Shown here piece after piece: positions 6,501 to 12,139 of a stretch of 13,854 bases of DNA. Source of the DNA: DATKKM01 sp035542855 (lineage in GTDB: Bacteria > Chloroflexota > Dehalococcoidia > SM23-28-2 > RBG-16-64-32); contig DATKKM010000083.1 of the NCBI GenBank assembly GCA_035542855.1, positions 1 through 13,854 on the forward strand, read 5' to 3'. A program made the translations under genes and the position numbers. The notes under the pieces were generated by a model. The model did no database searches, was not told the DNA's origin, and was given only the letters and a program-made list of their open reading frames with translations. The stretch's first letter is position 1, and every line of letters begins with the position of its first letter.

Positions 6501-7043
6501 ATGAAGGGCGGTGGCCGGCGCGGCGTCATAATATCGATCGGGCTCGTGGCGCTTGTTGCGTTGGCGGCGGCCTGCGGGGGCGGAGGATCGTCCGAGTCGC
6601 CCTCACCGTCGGCGGGTGAGAGCAACTACGACGTGACGATCTCCGGCGCGCTCACGGCCGAGTGGAAGTCCGGCAGCGGCGACGGCAGCGGGATATCCTG
6701 CGGGCTGGTGGAGGACGGCCGGGTGGAGATCGGACTGTACGGCCAGATTGACGGCAAGACTTATGGCATGAGCCTGCGCCAGGCGGCCATCGCCAACGGT
6801 CAATACACGTACCCGGCCTCGCCGCCGCCGAGCGGGTTCGCCTCTCCGGTGCCTTTCGTGCAGCTGGGGACGACGGGCGATGCGGCGCAGACCTGGACGG
6901 CCGATAGCGAGGGCAACGGGACCGGATCGGCAATTGTGGGCGGCGAAGGCAACCAGGTGACGCTGGACCTGGACGTGGAGCTTACCGCCAGCGATGGCGG
7001 CTCGCCGGTTCACGTATCGGGCGCGGTCAACTGCTCGTCCTGA
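6501..7043 (+). CDS. Small secreted lipoprotein of unknown function
   Basis: 180 aa. The signal peptide is basic (MKGGGRRG), then hydrophobic (about 9-24), then a lipobox ending Ala-Ala-Ala-Cys25 followed by a Gly/Ser run, so the mature protein should be lipid-anchored outside the cytoplasmic membrane. The mature domain (about 43-180) looks all-beta: alternating strands such as YDVTISGALTAEW, RVEIGLYGQIDG, NQVTLDLDVEL and VHVSGAVNC. Cys67 and Cys178 could form a disulfide tying an early strand to the C-terminus, a pattern reminiscent of the mycobacterial LpqH antigen fold, though I see no clear sequence match. The promoter has a perfect -10 and almost no leader. It is divergent from kdpE across a 209-bp gap. 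Confidence 0.85.
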   Translation: MKGGGRRGVIISIGLVALVALAAACGGGGSSESPSPSAGESNYDVTISGALTAEWKSGSGDGSGISCGLVEDGRVEIGLYGQIDGKTYGMSLRQAAIANGQYTYPASPPPSGFASPVPFVQLGTTGDAAQTWTADSEGNGTGSAIVGGEGNQVTLDLDVELTASDGGSPVHVSGAVNCSS

Positions 7044-7090
7044 GGCCCGTGATTTAACAATAAGACAATCTGGCCGCAACATCGGCGTAG

Positions 7091-7321
7091 CGGCGCGAAG
7101 GCAGACCCGTCACGTGCTGGGACCTGGCCATGCTGGCGGCCTGCCTGGCCAACGGCGGCGCGAACCCGGTGACCGGCGAGCGCACCATCGACGCGCGCTA
7201 CGTCAGCAGCGTGCTCAGCGTCATGGGCACCTGCGGCATGTACAACTACGCCGGAGAGTGGATATACCGCGTGGGGATGCCGGCCAAGAGCGGCGTCTCC
7301 GGCGGCGTGCTGTCCAGCTAG
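7091..7321 (+). pseudogene. glsA: Glutaminase (GlsA) gene remnant, internal fragment only
   Basis: From about 7106 the frame reads PVTCWDLAMLAACLANGG, then ANPVTGERTID, SVLSVMGTCGMYNYAGEW and YRVGMPAKSGVSGGVL before a TAG at 7319-7321. These are signature blocks of serine-dependent beta-lactamase-like glutaminases (L-glutamine to L-glutamate plus ammonia): VTC-DLA-MAATLANGG-NPVTGE and VMTTCGMYD-AGEWAYRVGLPAKSGVGGG. The family is about 300 residues; only about 70 from the later middle part remain. The frame is closed upstream by TAG at 7088-7090, the catalytic SxxK region is absent from the window, and the C-terminal 50 or so residues are missing. The ATG at 7130 could give a 63-aa product but no active enzyme. 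The stop shares CTAG with the convergent acyltransferase stop. Confidence 0.85.
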
Positions 7322-8028
7322 GCCGGGATCAGGGCGCGGATCGCCTCTTCCATCGCCGTCTTGGCTTCGGGGATCGTTGTGCCGGGCGGGAAGTCGAACG
7401 GCTTACCGATGCGGACGTGCACGGGCGCAGGCTTCGACTTCGGCGAGCCGGGCGGCAGGATGTCGCTGGCGCCGCGGATGTAGATGGGCAGGACGGGGAT
7501 GTTCTGGCCGAGGGCGAGGATGGCCGGGCCGCCGCGGAACGGCAGCAGTTGCCCATCGCGGGAGCGCTTGCCCTCCGGGAAGATGAGCAGTGACCAGCCG
7601 CTGCCCGTCAACCACTGGGAGTAGGCGAGCGCCTCGCGGCCGCCGCCGCGCGTGATCGGGAAGGCGTTGTAGCGGAGGGAGTGCAGCATGCCCTTGATGC
7701 GCTCCCGGTACATGCGGTCCGCGGCGGCGACGATGGCCAGCTTGCCCCAGACCTTGCGCGGCAGCACGTGGAGGACGATCACGGTGTCGAAGTGGCTGCT
7801 GTGGTTGGCGATGACGAGCACGGGGCCATTGACCAGGCCCAGGTTCTCCCGCCCTTCGATGGTCATGGGGCGGCAGTAGGCCTTGACGTGCTTATCGACG
7901 TCCCAGCGGCGGAGGGCGCGGCGGTAGAGGCGGGCCCACCAGGTGAGCGCCCAGCGGTGGGGCTCAACGTGGACGAGTTCGTCCCGTGGTTTGGCTTCGG
8001 CGGGGCTGAGCGATGCGTCCTGCTGCAT
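7318..8028 (-). CDS. PlsC-like 1-acyl-glycerol-3-phosphate acyltransferase family protein
   Basis: 236 aa. A lysophospholipid acyltransferase-type enzyme that would transfer an acyl group to a glycerolipid acceptor at the membrane. The catalytic HX4D motif is NHSSHFD (His76, Asp81) and the acceptor-phosphate motif is FPEGKRSRDG (150-159); VLPIYIRGA (179-187) fits block IV. The N-terminal 30 residues are polar, with an amphipathic region at about 28-41. The ATG at 8028 has a GGAGGA SD. A TTGTAA-N16-TATACT promoter lies at 8085-8058, giving a leader of about 20 nt. The stop overlaps the glutaminase remnant stop in CTAG. The exact substrate cannot be stated; family members also act on other lipids. 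Confidence 0.9.
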   Translation of the reverse strand: MQQDASLSPAEAKPRDELVHVEPHRWALTWWARLYRRALRRWDVDKHVKAYCRPMTIEGRENLGLVNGPVLVIANHSSHFDTVIVLHVLPRKVWGKLAIVAAADRMYRERIKGMLHSLRYNAFPITRGGGREALAYSQWLTGSGWSLLIFPEGKRSRDGQLLPFRGGPAILALGQNIPVLPIYIRGASDILPPGSPKSKPAPVHVRIGKPFDFPPGTTIPEAKTAMEEAIRALIPA

Positions 8029-8057
8029 GCGTCCTCCGGGCCCGGTTCGGTACCCGC

Positions 8058-8085
8058 AGTATACGCTCGCCCGCCGCGATTACAA
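8058..8085 (-). promoter_or_regulatory. Sigma70-type promoter of the acyltransferase gene
   Basis: On the minus strand TTGTAA (8085-8080), a 16-bp spacer and TATACT (8063-8058) match the sigma70 consensus at 4/6 and 5/6. The predicted start is near 8051, about 22 bp upstream of the ATG, with the SD GGAGGA between. It is the best complete promoter in the window. Confidence 0.7.
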
Positions 8086-8096
8086 GTTGCGGCGGG
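8070..8096. repeat. 8-bp inverted repeat bracketing the acyltransferase -35 box
   Basis: The arms CCCGCCGC (8070-8077) and GCGGCGGG (8089-8096) are perfect complements with an 11-bp centre that contains the -35 hexamer (8080-8085). A repressor-type operator at this place would block the polymerase; a hairpin is less likely to matter because it is upstream of the transcription start. GC-rich composition raises the chance background. Confidence 0.4.
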
Positions 8097-8333
8097 GTTA
8101 CGGCTAAACGAAGGTTCCGTGGCGGAGGGGCGAGGCGTCCGCCTGACCGTAGGGCGGTTGCACGCATCGACGTCAGGCCCAGCGTGGGAGCTGCTGTTCA
8201 AATGGACGCCTCGCCCGTACAGCGGCGCCCTAGGAGAAGAGCCAGCGGGTGGCGGTGGTGGGAGTTGCGACAGATTCTTCGCGGGCGGATGCCCTGGCCC
8301 GAGGCGGGCTAAGGCGCCGCTCAGGATGAGGCG
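8097..8333. other. Non-coding gap upstream of the acyltransferase and downstream of the AAA+ ATPase
   Basis: Together with 8029-8096 this is a 305-bp stretch without a credible gene. It contains the nested inverted repeat at 8128-8216 and a small GC hairpin (GCCCG-AGG-CGGGC, 8297-8309) 25 bp after the ATPase stop. That hairpin has no following U-tract on the minus strand, so it is not a convincing intrinsic terminator. Frames through the gap are short or shadows. Confidence 0.5.
8128..8216. repeat. Nested inverted repeat (13 bp outer, 7 bp inner), possible structured RNA
   Basis: The outer arms GGGCGAGGCGTCC (8128-8140) and GGACGCCTCGCCC (8204-8216) are perfect complements. Directly inside, GCCTGAC (8141-8147) pairs with GTCAGGC (8172-8178), leaving a 24-nt loop (8148-8171) and a 25-nt one-sided bulge (8179-8203). 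The left arm is therefore 20 continuous paired bases. No gene, tRNA or terminator explains it. It could be a small RNA, a processing site or a remnant of a small mobile element. Confidence 0.5.
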
Positions 8334-9737
8334 CTAGCCGCGGTACTGGAACTTGCCGCCGACTTTGTCCTTGTTCAGGCGCTTGTTGAGGTGCAGCCCT
8401 TCGAGGACGAATTCGACGGCGGAAGCTGTGTAGGGGCCGCTGCCCTTCACGCCCAGCTTTTCGAGGGCGACGTCCAGCCCCTCGGTGTCCTTCAGCAGCT
8501 TCACGTAGTCCGCGCTGGGGGTCATGTCTGACACCTCGACGGCGTAGCCGGCCTTGAACTTGGCGACGATGGGCTCCAGCTCGCCCAGGGAGAAGTAGTG
8601 GTTGAAGACGGCGAGGACGGCGCCCTGGATCAGCCGCTCCACGATCTGCTCTTCGCGGCCGTCGTCCACGGTCTCGAACTCGATCTTGCCGGTGAGGGCG
8701 GGCAGGACGTAGGGCAGGTCGCTGACGCGCGGGACGACTTCGTTCTCCTTGAGGCGGATGGCGCGGCGCATGGCGTTGGCCAGCAGCGCCTCGTAGTCGG
8801 CGATGGAGGCGCGGACGGAGACGCCGGAGCGCTGGTTGATGTCCGGCGAGCGGCGGGCCAGGCGGGTGATCTCGACGACGATTTCCTTCATGTAGCCCGG
8901 GACGTTGATCTTGCGGTCGGCGTCGTCGTCGAAGTGCATGCGCTCTTGCTCGACGATCTGCATCTCGGACTCGGGGTTCTTGGGGTAGTGGGTGCGGATC
9001 TGGGCGCCGTAGCGGTCCTTGAGCGGGGTGATGATGCGTCCGCGGTTGGTGTAGTCCTCCGGGTTGGCGGAGGCGACGATGTAGACGTCCAGCGGGAGGC
9101 GCAGGCGGTAGCCGCGGATCTGGACGTCGCGCTCCTCCATGATGTTGAGGAGGCCCACCTGGATGCGCTCGGCCAGGTCTGGCAGCTCGTTGATGCAGAA
9201 GATTCCGCGGTTGTGGCGCGGGATCAGCCCGTAGTGAATGGTGAGCTCGTCGGAGAGGTAGCGGCCCTCGGCCACCTTGATCGGGTCCACCTCGCCGATC
9301 AGGTCGGCGATGGAGGTGTCCGGCGTGGCCAGCTTCTCGCCGTAGCGGCGGTCGCGGTCGACCCACTCGATCTCGACGTCGTCGCCTTCGCTGGCCAGCT
9401 TGTCGCGGCAGCGGCGGCAGATGGGGTCGGACGGGCTGTCGTTGATCTCGCAGCCGGCGATGGCGGGGACCTGCTCGTCGAGGAGGTTGGTGAGGGCGCG
9501 GATGAGGCGCGACTTGGCCTGGCCGCGCTCGCCGAGGAAGATGACGTCCTGGCCGGAGAGGATGGCGTTCTCCAGATGGGGGAGGACGCTCTCCTCGTAG
9601 CCGATGATGCCGGGGAAGTGCTCCTGGTTGGCCTCGATGCGCGCGATGAGGTTGCGGCGCATCTCCTGCTTGACGGTCTGGGGCTTGTACCCCGCTTCGC
9701 GGAGTTCTCTGATGTTACGGGGCTTCTGCTTGACCAC
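8334..9737 (-). CDS. MoxR / magnesium-chelatase-type AAA+ ATPase
   Basis: 467 aa. The AAA+ module has Walker A GERGQAKS (69-76), a Walker B region RGIFCINELPDL (177-188) in which Asn183-Glu184 take the usual Asp-Glu place, and sensor 1 VASANPEDYTNRG (221-233). The helix-2/pre-sensor insert style of the chelatase/MoxR clade fits. Cys96, Cys107 and Cys110 (GCE, then CRRC) form a possible metal-binding knuckle between Walker A and B. Such ATPases usually act with a von Willebrand A-domain partner to insert metals or remodel proteins; no VWA gene is adjacent. The start is GTG at 9737 with AAGGAG 11 nt upstream, 25 bp after the AIR-synthase-like gene, so probably one transcript. Often labelled sigma-54-interacting regulator or magnesium chelatase; neither function is shown here. 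Confidence 0.88.
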   Translation of the reverse strand: MVKQKPRNIRELREAGYKPQTVKQEMRRNLIARIEANQEHFPGIIGYEESVLPHLENAILSGQDVIFLGERGQAKSRLIRALTNLLDEQVPAIAGCEINDSPSDPICRRCRDKLASEGDDVEIEWVDRDRRYGEKLATPDTSIADLIGEVDPIKVAEGRYLSDELTIHYGLIPRHNRGIFCINELPDLAERIQVGLLNIMEERDVQIRGYRLRLPLDVYIVASANPEDYTNRGRIITPLKDRYGAQIRTHYPKNPESEMQIVEQERMHFDDDADRKINVPGYMKEIVVEITRLARRSPDINQRSGVSVRASIADYEALLANAMRRAIRLKENEVVPRVSDLPYVLPALTGKIEFETVDDGREEQIVERLIQGAVLAVFNHYFSLGELEPIVAKFKAGYAVEVSDMTPSADYVKLLKDTEGLDVALEKLGVKGSGPYTASAVEFVLEGLHLNKRLNKDKVGGKFQYRG

Positions 9738-9762
9738 TATCTCGGTGTCTCCTTGCTATAGG

Positions 9763-10791
9763 CTAACCCGGCTGCCCGCTGAAAAACCTCGCCACCTCAT
9801 CCCGTTCGAAAGCCGGCAGTGGTTCCGCGTTGCCGTTGACCATCATTATAGCGCCCTCCGCCGCGTCAACCAGCGATCCGATCCGGCGGGCGGATATCCC
9901 CTTCGCCTCGATCGCGGCGATGACGCGCTGGCAGTCGCCGTCCGCAACCGCGATGAGCAGCGAGCCGGATGCCAGCAGCCCCAGCGGTTCGAGGGTAAGC
10001 GCCTCGCAGACCGCCCGCGTCTCGGGGAGCACCCTGATGGCTTCGCTTTCAGCTCGCACGCCGCAGCCGGTGGCGAGAGCCAGCTCCAGGAGCGCCGTGG
10101 CCAGGCCGCCCTCGGTGGGGTCGTGAAGGGCGTGGACAGTGGCGGCGTCGCAGGCGGCGGTTGCCTCGGCGACGATGCTGATGCCCGGGTCCTCCAGATA
10201 TGCGGCTGCACGCTTGAGCGTCTTCGCCGGCACTCCGGCGGCCCGCAGAGCGGCGGGCGCCTCCCGCGCGAGGAGGGCGGTGCCTTCGATGGCGATGCCC
10301 TTCGTGAGGATGACTGCGTCGCTGGGGCGCGCCGTTTCCGGGCGCACCAGGCGGTCGCGCTCGACTTCGCCAAGCATGGCGCCGACGATGATCGGCCGGT
10401 CGAGGCCGTGGGTGATCTCTGTATGCCCGCCGACAAGCTCGATGCTGAGCGACTCGCAGGCCGCGGCGAGCTGGGCGAAGACCTGGGCCGGCAGCGGGCG
10501 CGGGCAGTCCTGTGGGAGGAGGGCGGTGACGAGGAGCCAGGCCGGGCGGCCGCCCATGCAGGCGATGTCGTTGGCGTTGACGTGCACAGCGTACGAGCCG
10601 ATGAGGTCGCTGGCGAAGGTGATGGGGTCCGTCTTGGCGATCAGCAAGCGCGGCCCGCCGGTGTCGATTACGGCGGCGTCGCGGCCAATGCCCGGCCCGA
10701 CGAGGACGCGCGGGTCGCGGTGTGAGACTCTGGCCAGCAGCTCCGCGAGCATCTGCTGGGGGAGCTTTCCGGTGGGGAGGGTGTCGGCCAT
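9763..10791 (-). CDS. AIR-synthase-related protein (PurM/HypE/SelD superfamily)
   Basis: 342 aa. The ATP-grasping N-terminal domain shows LPTGKLP (5-11), GPGIGRDAAVID (32-43), KTDPITFA (53-60), NANDIACMGGRP (72-83) and VGGHTEIT (120-127); the C-terminal domain has the HDPTEGGL signature. These elements place it with the PurM/HypE/SelD fold, enzymes that activate an amide or carbamoyl group or selenide by phosphorylation. It ends FFSGQPG and lacks the C-terminal Cys needed by HypE to carry the cyano group, and it lacks SelD's N-terminal Cys/Sec loop. It is therefore an orphan AIR-synthase-like protein of unknown substrate. The ATG at 10791 has a weak SD. It precedes the AAA+ gene on the same strand. 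Confidence 0.87.
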   Translation of the reverse strand: MADTLPTGKLPQQMLAELLARVSHRDPRVLVGPGIGRDAAVIDTGGPRLLIAKTDPITFASDLIGSYAVHVNANDIACMGGRPAWLLVTALLPQDCPRPLPAQVFAQLAAACESLSIELVGGHTEITHGLDRPIIVGAMLGEVERDRLVRPETARPSDAVILTKGIAIEGTALLAREAPAALRAAGVPAKTLKRAAAYLEDPGISIVAEATAACDAATVHALHDPTEGGLATALLELALATGCGVRAESEAIRVLPETRAVCEALTLEPLGLLASGSLLIAVADGDCQRVIAAIEAKGISARRIGSLVDAAEGAIMMVNGNAEPLPAFERDEVARFFSGQPG

Positions 10792-10850
10792 GGGCGCATC
10801 ATAGCGCCATCAGCCCCGGAGCAGATGAACAGTGGAAGATTCGGATAGCG

Positions 10851-10862
10851 CCGGCGCGCCGG
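10851..10862. repeat. 12-bp perfect palindrome CCGGCGCGCCGG after the transglycosylase stop
   Basis: The palindrome abuts the TGA at 10863-10865 and lies 60 bp before the AIR-synthase-like start. As RNA it would form only a 4-bp stem with a 4-nt loop and there is no U-tract, so it is a weak terminator at best. It may simply reflect GC-rich sequence. Confidence 0.3.
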
Positions 10863-11723
10863 TCAGTAGTAGGCGGCCCAGCTGCAGTCCCAGGGCGCCC
10901 AGCCCTGCTGGGCGTAGATCTCGTAGGCCCACTGGGCGTTCTTGGCCGGGTCCATCCAGCTGGTCCAGAAATCGGGCCACCTGCCGGCGTGGATGCCGTT
11001 GATCTGGAAGAGGCCGTAGTTGTTGCCGTTGCTGGCCCAGTTGCCGTCCAGGCGTCCCTGGATGTCCCTGCCGGACTCGCAGGCGGCGACGTTGATGGCT
11101 TGCTGGCAGGGCCAGGGCAGCGCACAGATGATCGCCTCGATGCCATCAGCCGGAATCGTGAAGGCCGGCGCCGCGGCGGGGGCGGCCGCCGGTACCGCGA
11201 CTTCGGCGGCGACGGCCGGGGTTGGGGCGGGCGCCGGGGGGGCAGCGGTTGGCTCCGCCGTCGGCGCTGCGGGCGGAGGGGCAGCGGCCGCTGCGCTGCG
11301 GGCACGGAGGGAGGCGACCTCCTCTTGCCGAAGAGTCTTCTGGAACGCGTCCTCAGCAACGCGGAAGTCCGGCGACGCCGACGAGACGAGCGAGTCCGGG
11401 GCCTGGGCAGAGAGCTCGGAGGCGCGGGCCGGTTCAGAGCCCTTGCCGAGGCCCAGGTAGGCGATTGCGCCGAGCGCGAGGGCGAGGACGACGAGGCCCG
11501 CGACGCGGGAGACCAGGTGGACGTCCACAGCCAGGTGAGGAGAGTGGGAGGCGTGCGAAGCCGGAGACGAAAGCTCCGGAGCGGGTTCAGGGAGCTTGAG
11601 GGCAGGGATGTTGGTGGTGATCGCTGCCGCTGGGCGTTTATTCGCCTTCTTGCCGCGGAAGGCGTAGAGCCCGCCGCTGAAGGCGATAGTTGCGAGCAGC
11701 AATACCAGAAGACGCTTGGTCAT
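10863..11723 (-). CDS. Membrane-anchored lysozyme/transglycosylase-like protein
   Basis: 286 aa from the ATG at 11723 (an in-frame TTG lies at 11729; neither has a clear SD). Two hydrophobic segments (about 3-20 and 72-93) are separated by a stretch starting RGKKANKR. A Pro/Ala-rich linker covers about 144-188. The C-terminal domain (about 189-286) contains VAACESGRDIQGRLDGNW, NNYGLFQINGIHAGRWPDFW and AYEIYAQQGWAPWDCS, the pattern of goose-type/transglycosylase-like lysozyme folds, with Glu216 (CESG) as the likely catalytic acid. Four Cys (200, 206, 215, 280) could form two disulfides. The expected role is peptidoglycan cleavage outside the membrane. A 10-bp inverted repeat ends 10 bp upstream of the ATG and may control translation. 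Confidence 0.85.
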   Translation of the reverse strand: MTKRLLVLLLATIAFSGGLYAFRGKKANKRPAAAITTNIPALKLPEPAPELSSPASHASHSPHLAVDVHLVSRVAGLVVLALALGAIAYLGLGKGSEPARASELSAQAPDSLVSSASPDFRVAEDAFQKTLRQEEVASLRARSAAAAAPPPAAPTAEPTAAPPAPAPTPAVAAEVAVPAAAPAAAPAFTIPADGIEAIICALPWPCQQAINVAACESGRDIQGRLDGNWASNGNNYGLFQINGIHAGRWPDFWTSWMDPAKNAQWAYEIYAQQGWAPWDCSWAAYY

Positions 11724-11733
11724 TAGCAAGGCG

Positions 11734-11814
11734 AGCGCACTGGTGGCAGGGGCGGGCGGTGCAGAGATTGGGTCTGCGGGGTTGTCAGGGCGGGTGGGGC
11801 GGGGCCAGTGCGCT
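11734..11814 (-). repeat. 10-bp inverted repeat flanking a C-rich leader of the transglycosylase mRNA
   Basis: The plus-strand arms are AGCGCACTGG (11734-11743) and CCAGTGCGCT (11805-11814), perfectly complementary with 61 bp between. In the minus-strand transcript the second arm ends 10 nt before the ATG, where an SD would be expected, so pairing would occlude the ribosome landing site. The loop is C-rich and almost free of G in its first half. This is a candidate translational control structure. Confidence 0.5.
11788..11804 (+). other. G-quadruplex motif (four G-runs, 1-nt loops)
   Basis: The plus strand reads GGGCGGGTGGGGCGGGG: runs of 3, 3, 4 and 4 G separated by single bases. Loops of one base favour very stable parallel quadruplexes. 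It lies upstream of both divergent genes, on the strand that is non-template for dedA; the transglycosylase mRNA would carry the C-rich complement. A further G-rich block lies at 11741-11780. Confidence 0.6.
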
Positions 11815-11818
11815 ATCT

Positions 11819-11833
11819 CTTGTTCAGAACAAG
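11819..11833. promoter_or_regulatory. 15-bp palindrome CTTGTTC-A-GAACAAG, operator candidate
   Basis: Perfect 7-bp arms around a single central base, 5 bp upstream of the first arm of the inverted repeat in the transglycosylase leader. The size and symmetry fit a dimeric repressor site. The inner GTTC-GAAC order is the reverse of the LexA box of Gram-positives (GAAC-N4-GTTC), so I do not call it an SOS box. The regulator is unknown. Confidence 0.5.
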
Positions 11834-12014
11834 GATGGGCCTATTTTCCTCCTGCTACCTCTCGGCGTGGCGCGCTTTTGCGCGGGGCGGCCGGCTACTT
11901 TTGCCGTTTACATAAGGGCCGTTTTAAGGCTCCAAGGGGCCATTCTGCCCATGCGTCAAGGCTAGGTCAACCCCTCTTTGTTGAAATTTTCACTTTTCTT
12001 TGGGCCGCGCGACG

Positions 12015-12043
12015 TTGGGCCACAGCTACGCGTTCCATATACT
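12015..12043 (+). promoter_or_regulatory. Sigma70-like promoter upstream of dedA
   Basis: TTGGGC (12015-12020), 17-bp spacer, TATACT (12038-12043): 3/6 and 5/6 matches. The expected start is near 12050, which would include the upstream N-terminal DedA codons in the mRNA. The TTGAG direct repeat at 12064-12079 lies just downstream, a position suited to repression of this promoter. Confidence 0.5.
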
Positions 12044-12063
12044 GGGTTAATACGCGACAACCA

Positions 12064-12079
12064 TTGAGAGAAGGTTGAG
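12064..12079 (+). promoter_or_regulatory. Third copy of direct repeat TTGAG-N5-GTTGAG, upstream of dedA
   Basis: The plus strand reads TTGAGAGAAGGTTGAG, matching the two kdp sites at all 11 fixed positions with the same 11-bp period. It lies downstream of the TATACT promoter. A weak second -10 candidate, TGGAAT (12091-12096), begins 11 nt after it, the same distance as at the receiver gene. The GAGAAGG part could also serve as SD for a CTG start at 12086. Confidence 0.45.
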
Positions 12080-12139
12080 TAACCTCTGTTTGGAATAGAG
12101 AACGCCCTCATAGATTTCGCCCGCTCTGTCTACGATGCG

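Larger units (their letters stand above)
11724..12139. other. 416-bp divergent regulatory region between the transglycosylase and dedA
   Basis: No credible gene. It contains the 10-bp inverted repeat (11734-11814), a G-quadruplex motif (11788-11804), a 15-bp palindrome (11819-11833), a CGCGC-TTTT-GCGCG hairpin (11871-11884), an AT-richer stretch (about 11970-12000), the dedA promoter (12015-12043) and a TTGAG direct repeat (12064-12079). The last 60 bases probably encode the true DedA N-terminus. Confidence 0.55.

Noticed and set aside
8196..8203. GTTCAAAT, a tRNA T-loop-like sequence
   Set aside because: The flanking bases do not form a 5-bp T stem, and the surrounding 13-bp inverted repeat does not fit a tRNA acceptor stem.
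8297..8309. GC hairpin after the AAA+ ATPase as intrinsic terminator
   Set aside because: Short stem and no U-tract on the minus strand; no convincing intrinsic terminator is visible anywhere in the window.
8598..9761. Long plus-strand open frame opposite the AAA+ ATPase
   Set aside because: It is a Val/Leu/Asp/Gly-rich shadow of the ATPase codons on the other strand, typical of GC-rich DNA; the minus-strand frame has clear Walker motifs.
9763..10791. Calling the AIR-synthase-like gene hypE
   Set aside because: It lacks the C-terminal Cys of HypE and there are no other hyp or hydrogenase genes around it.
10722..11726. Plus-strand open frame opposite the transglycosylase gene
   Set aside because: Gly/Arg-rich low-complexity shadow; the minus strand encodes a recognisable lysozyme-like domain.
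11819..11833. Calling the palindrome a LexA/SOS box
   Set aside because: The half-sites are in the opposite order and the spacing does not match GAAC-N4-GTTC.
11716..12078. Plus-strand 120-codon frame in the divergent gap
   Set aside because: No SD, no recognisable domain, and it runs across the G-rich repeat, the palindrome and the dedA promoter.
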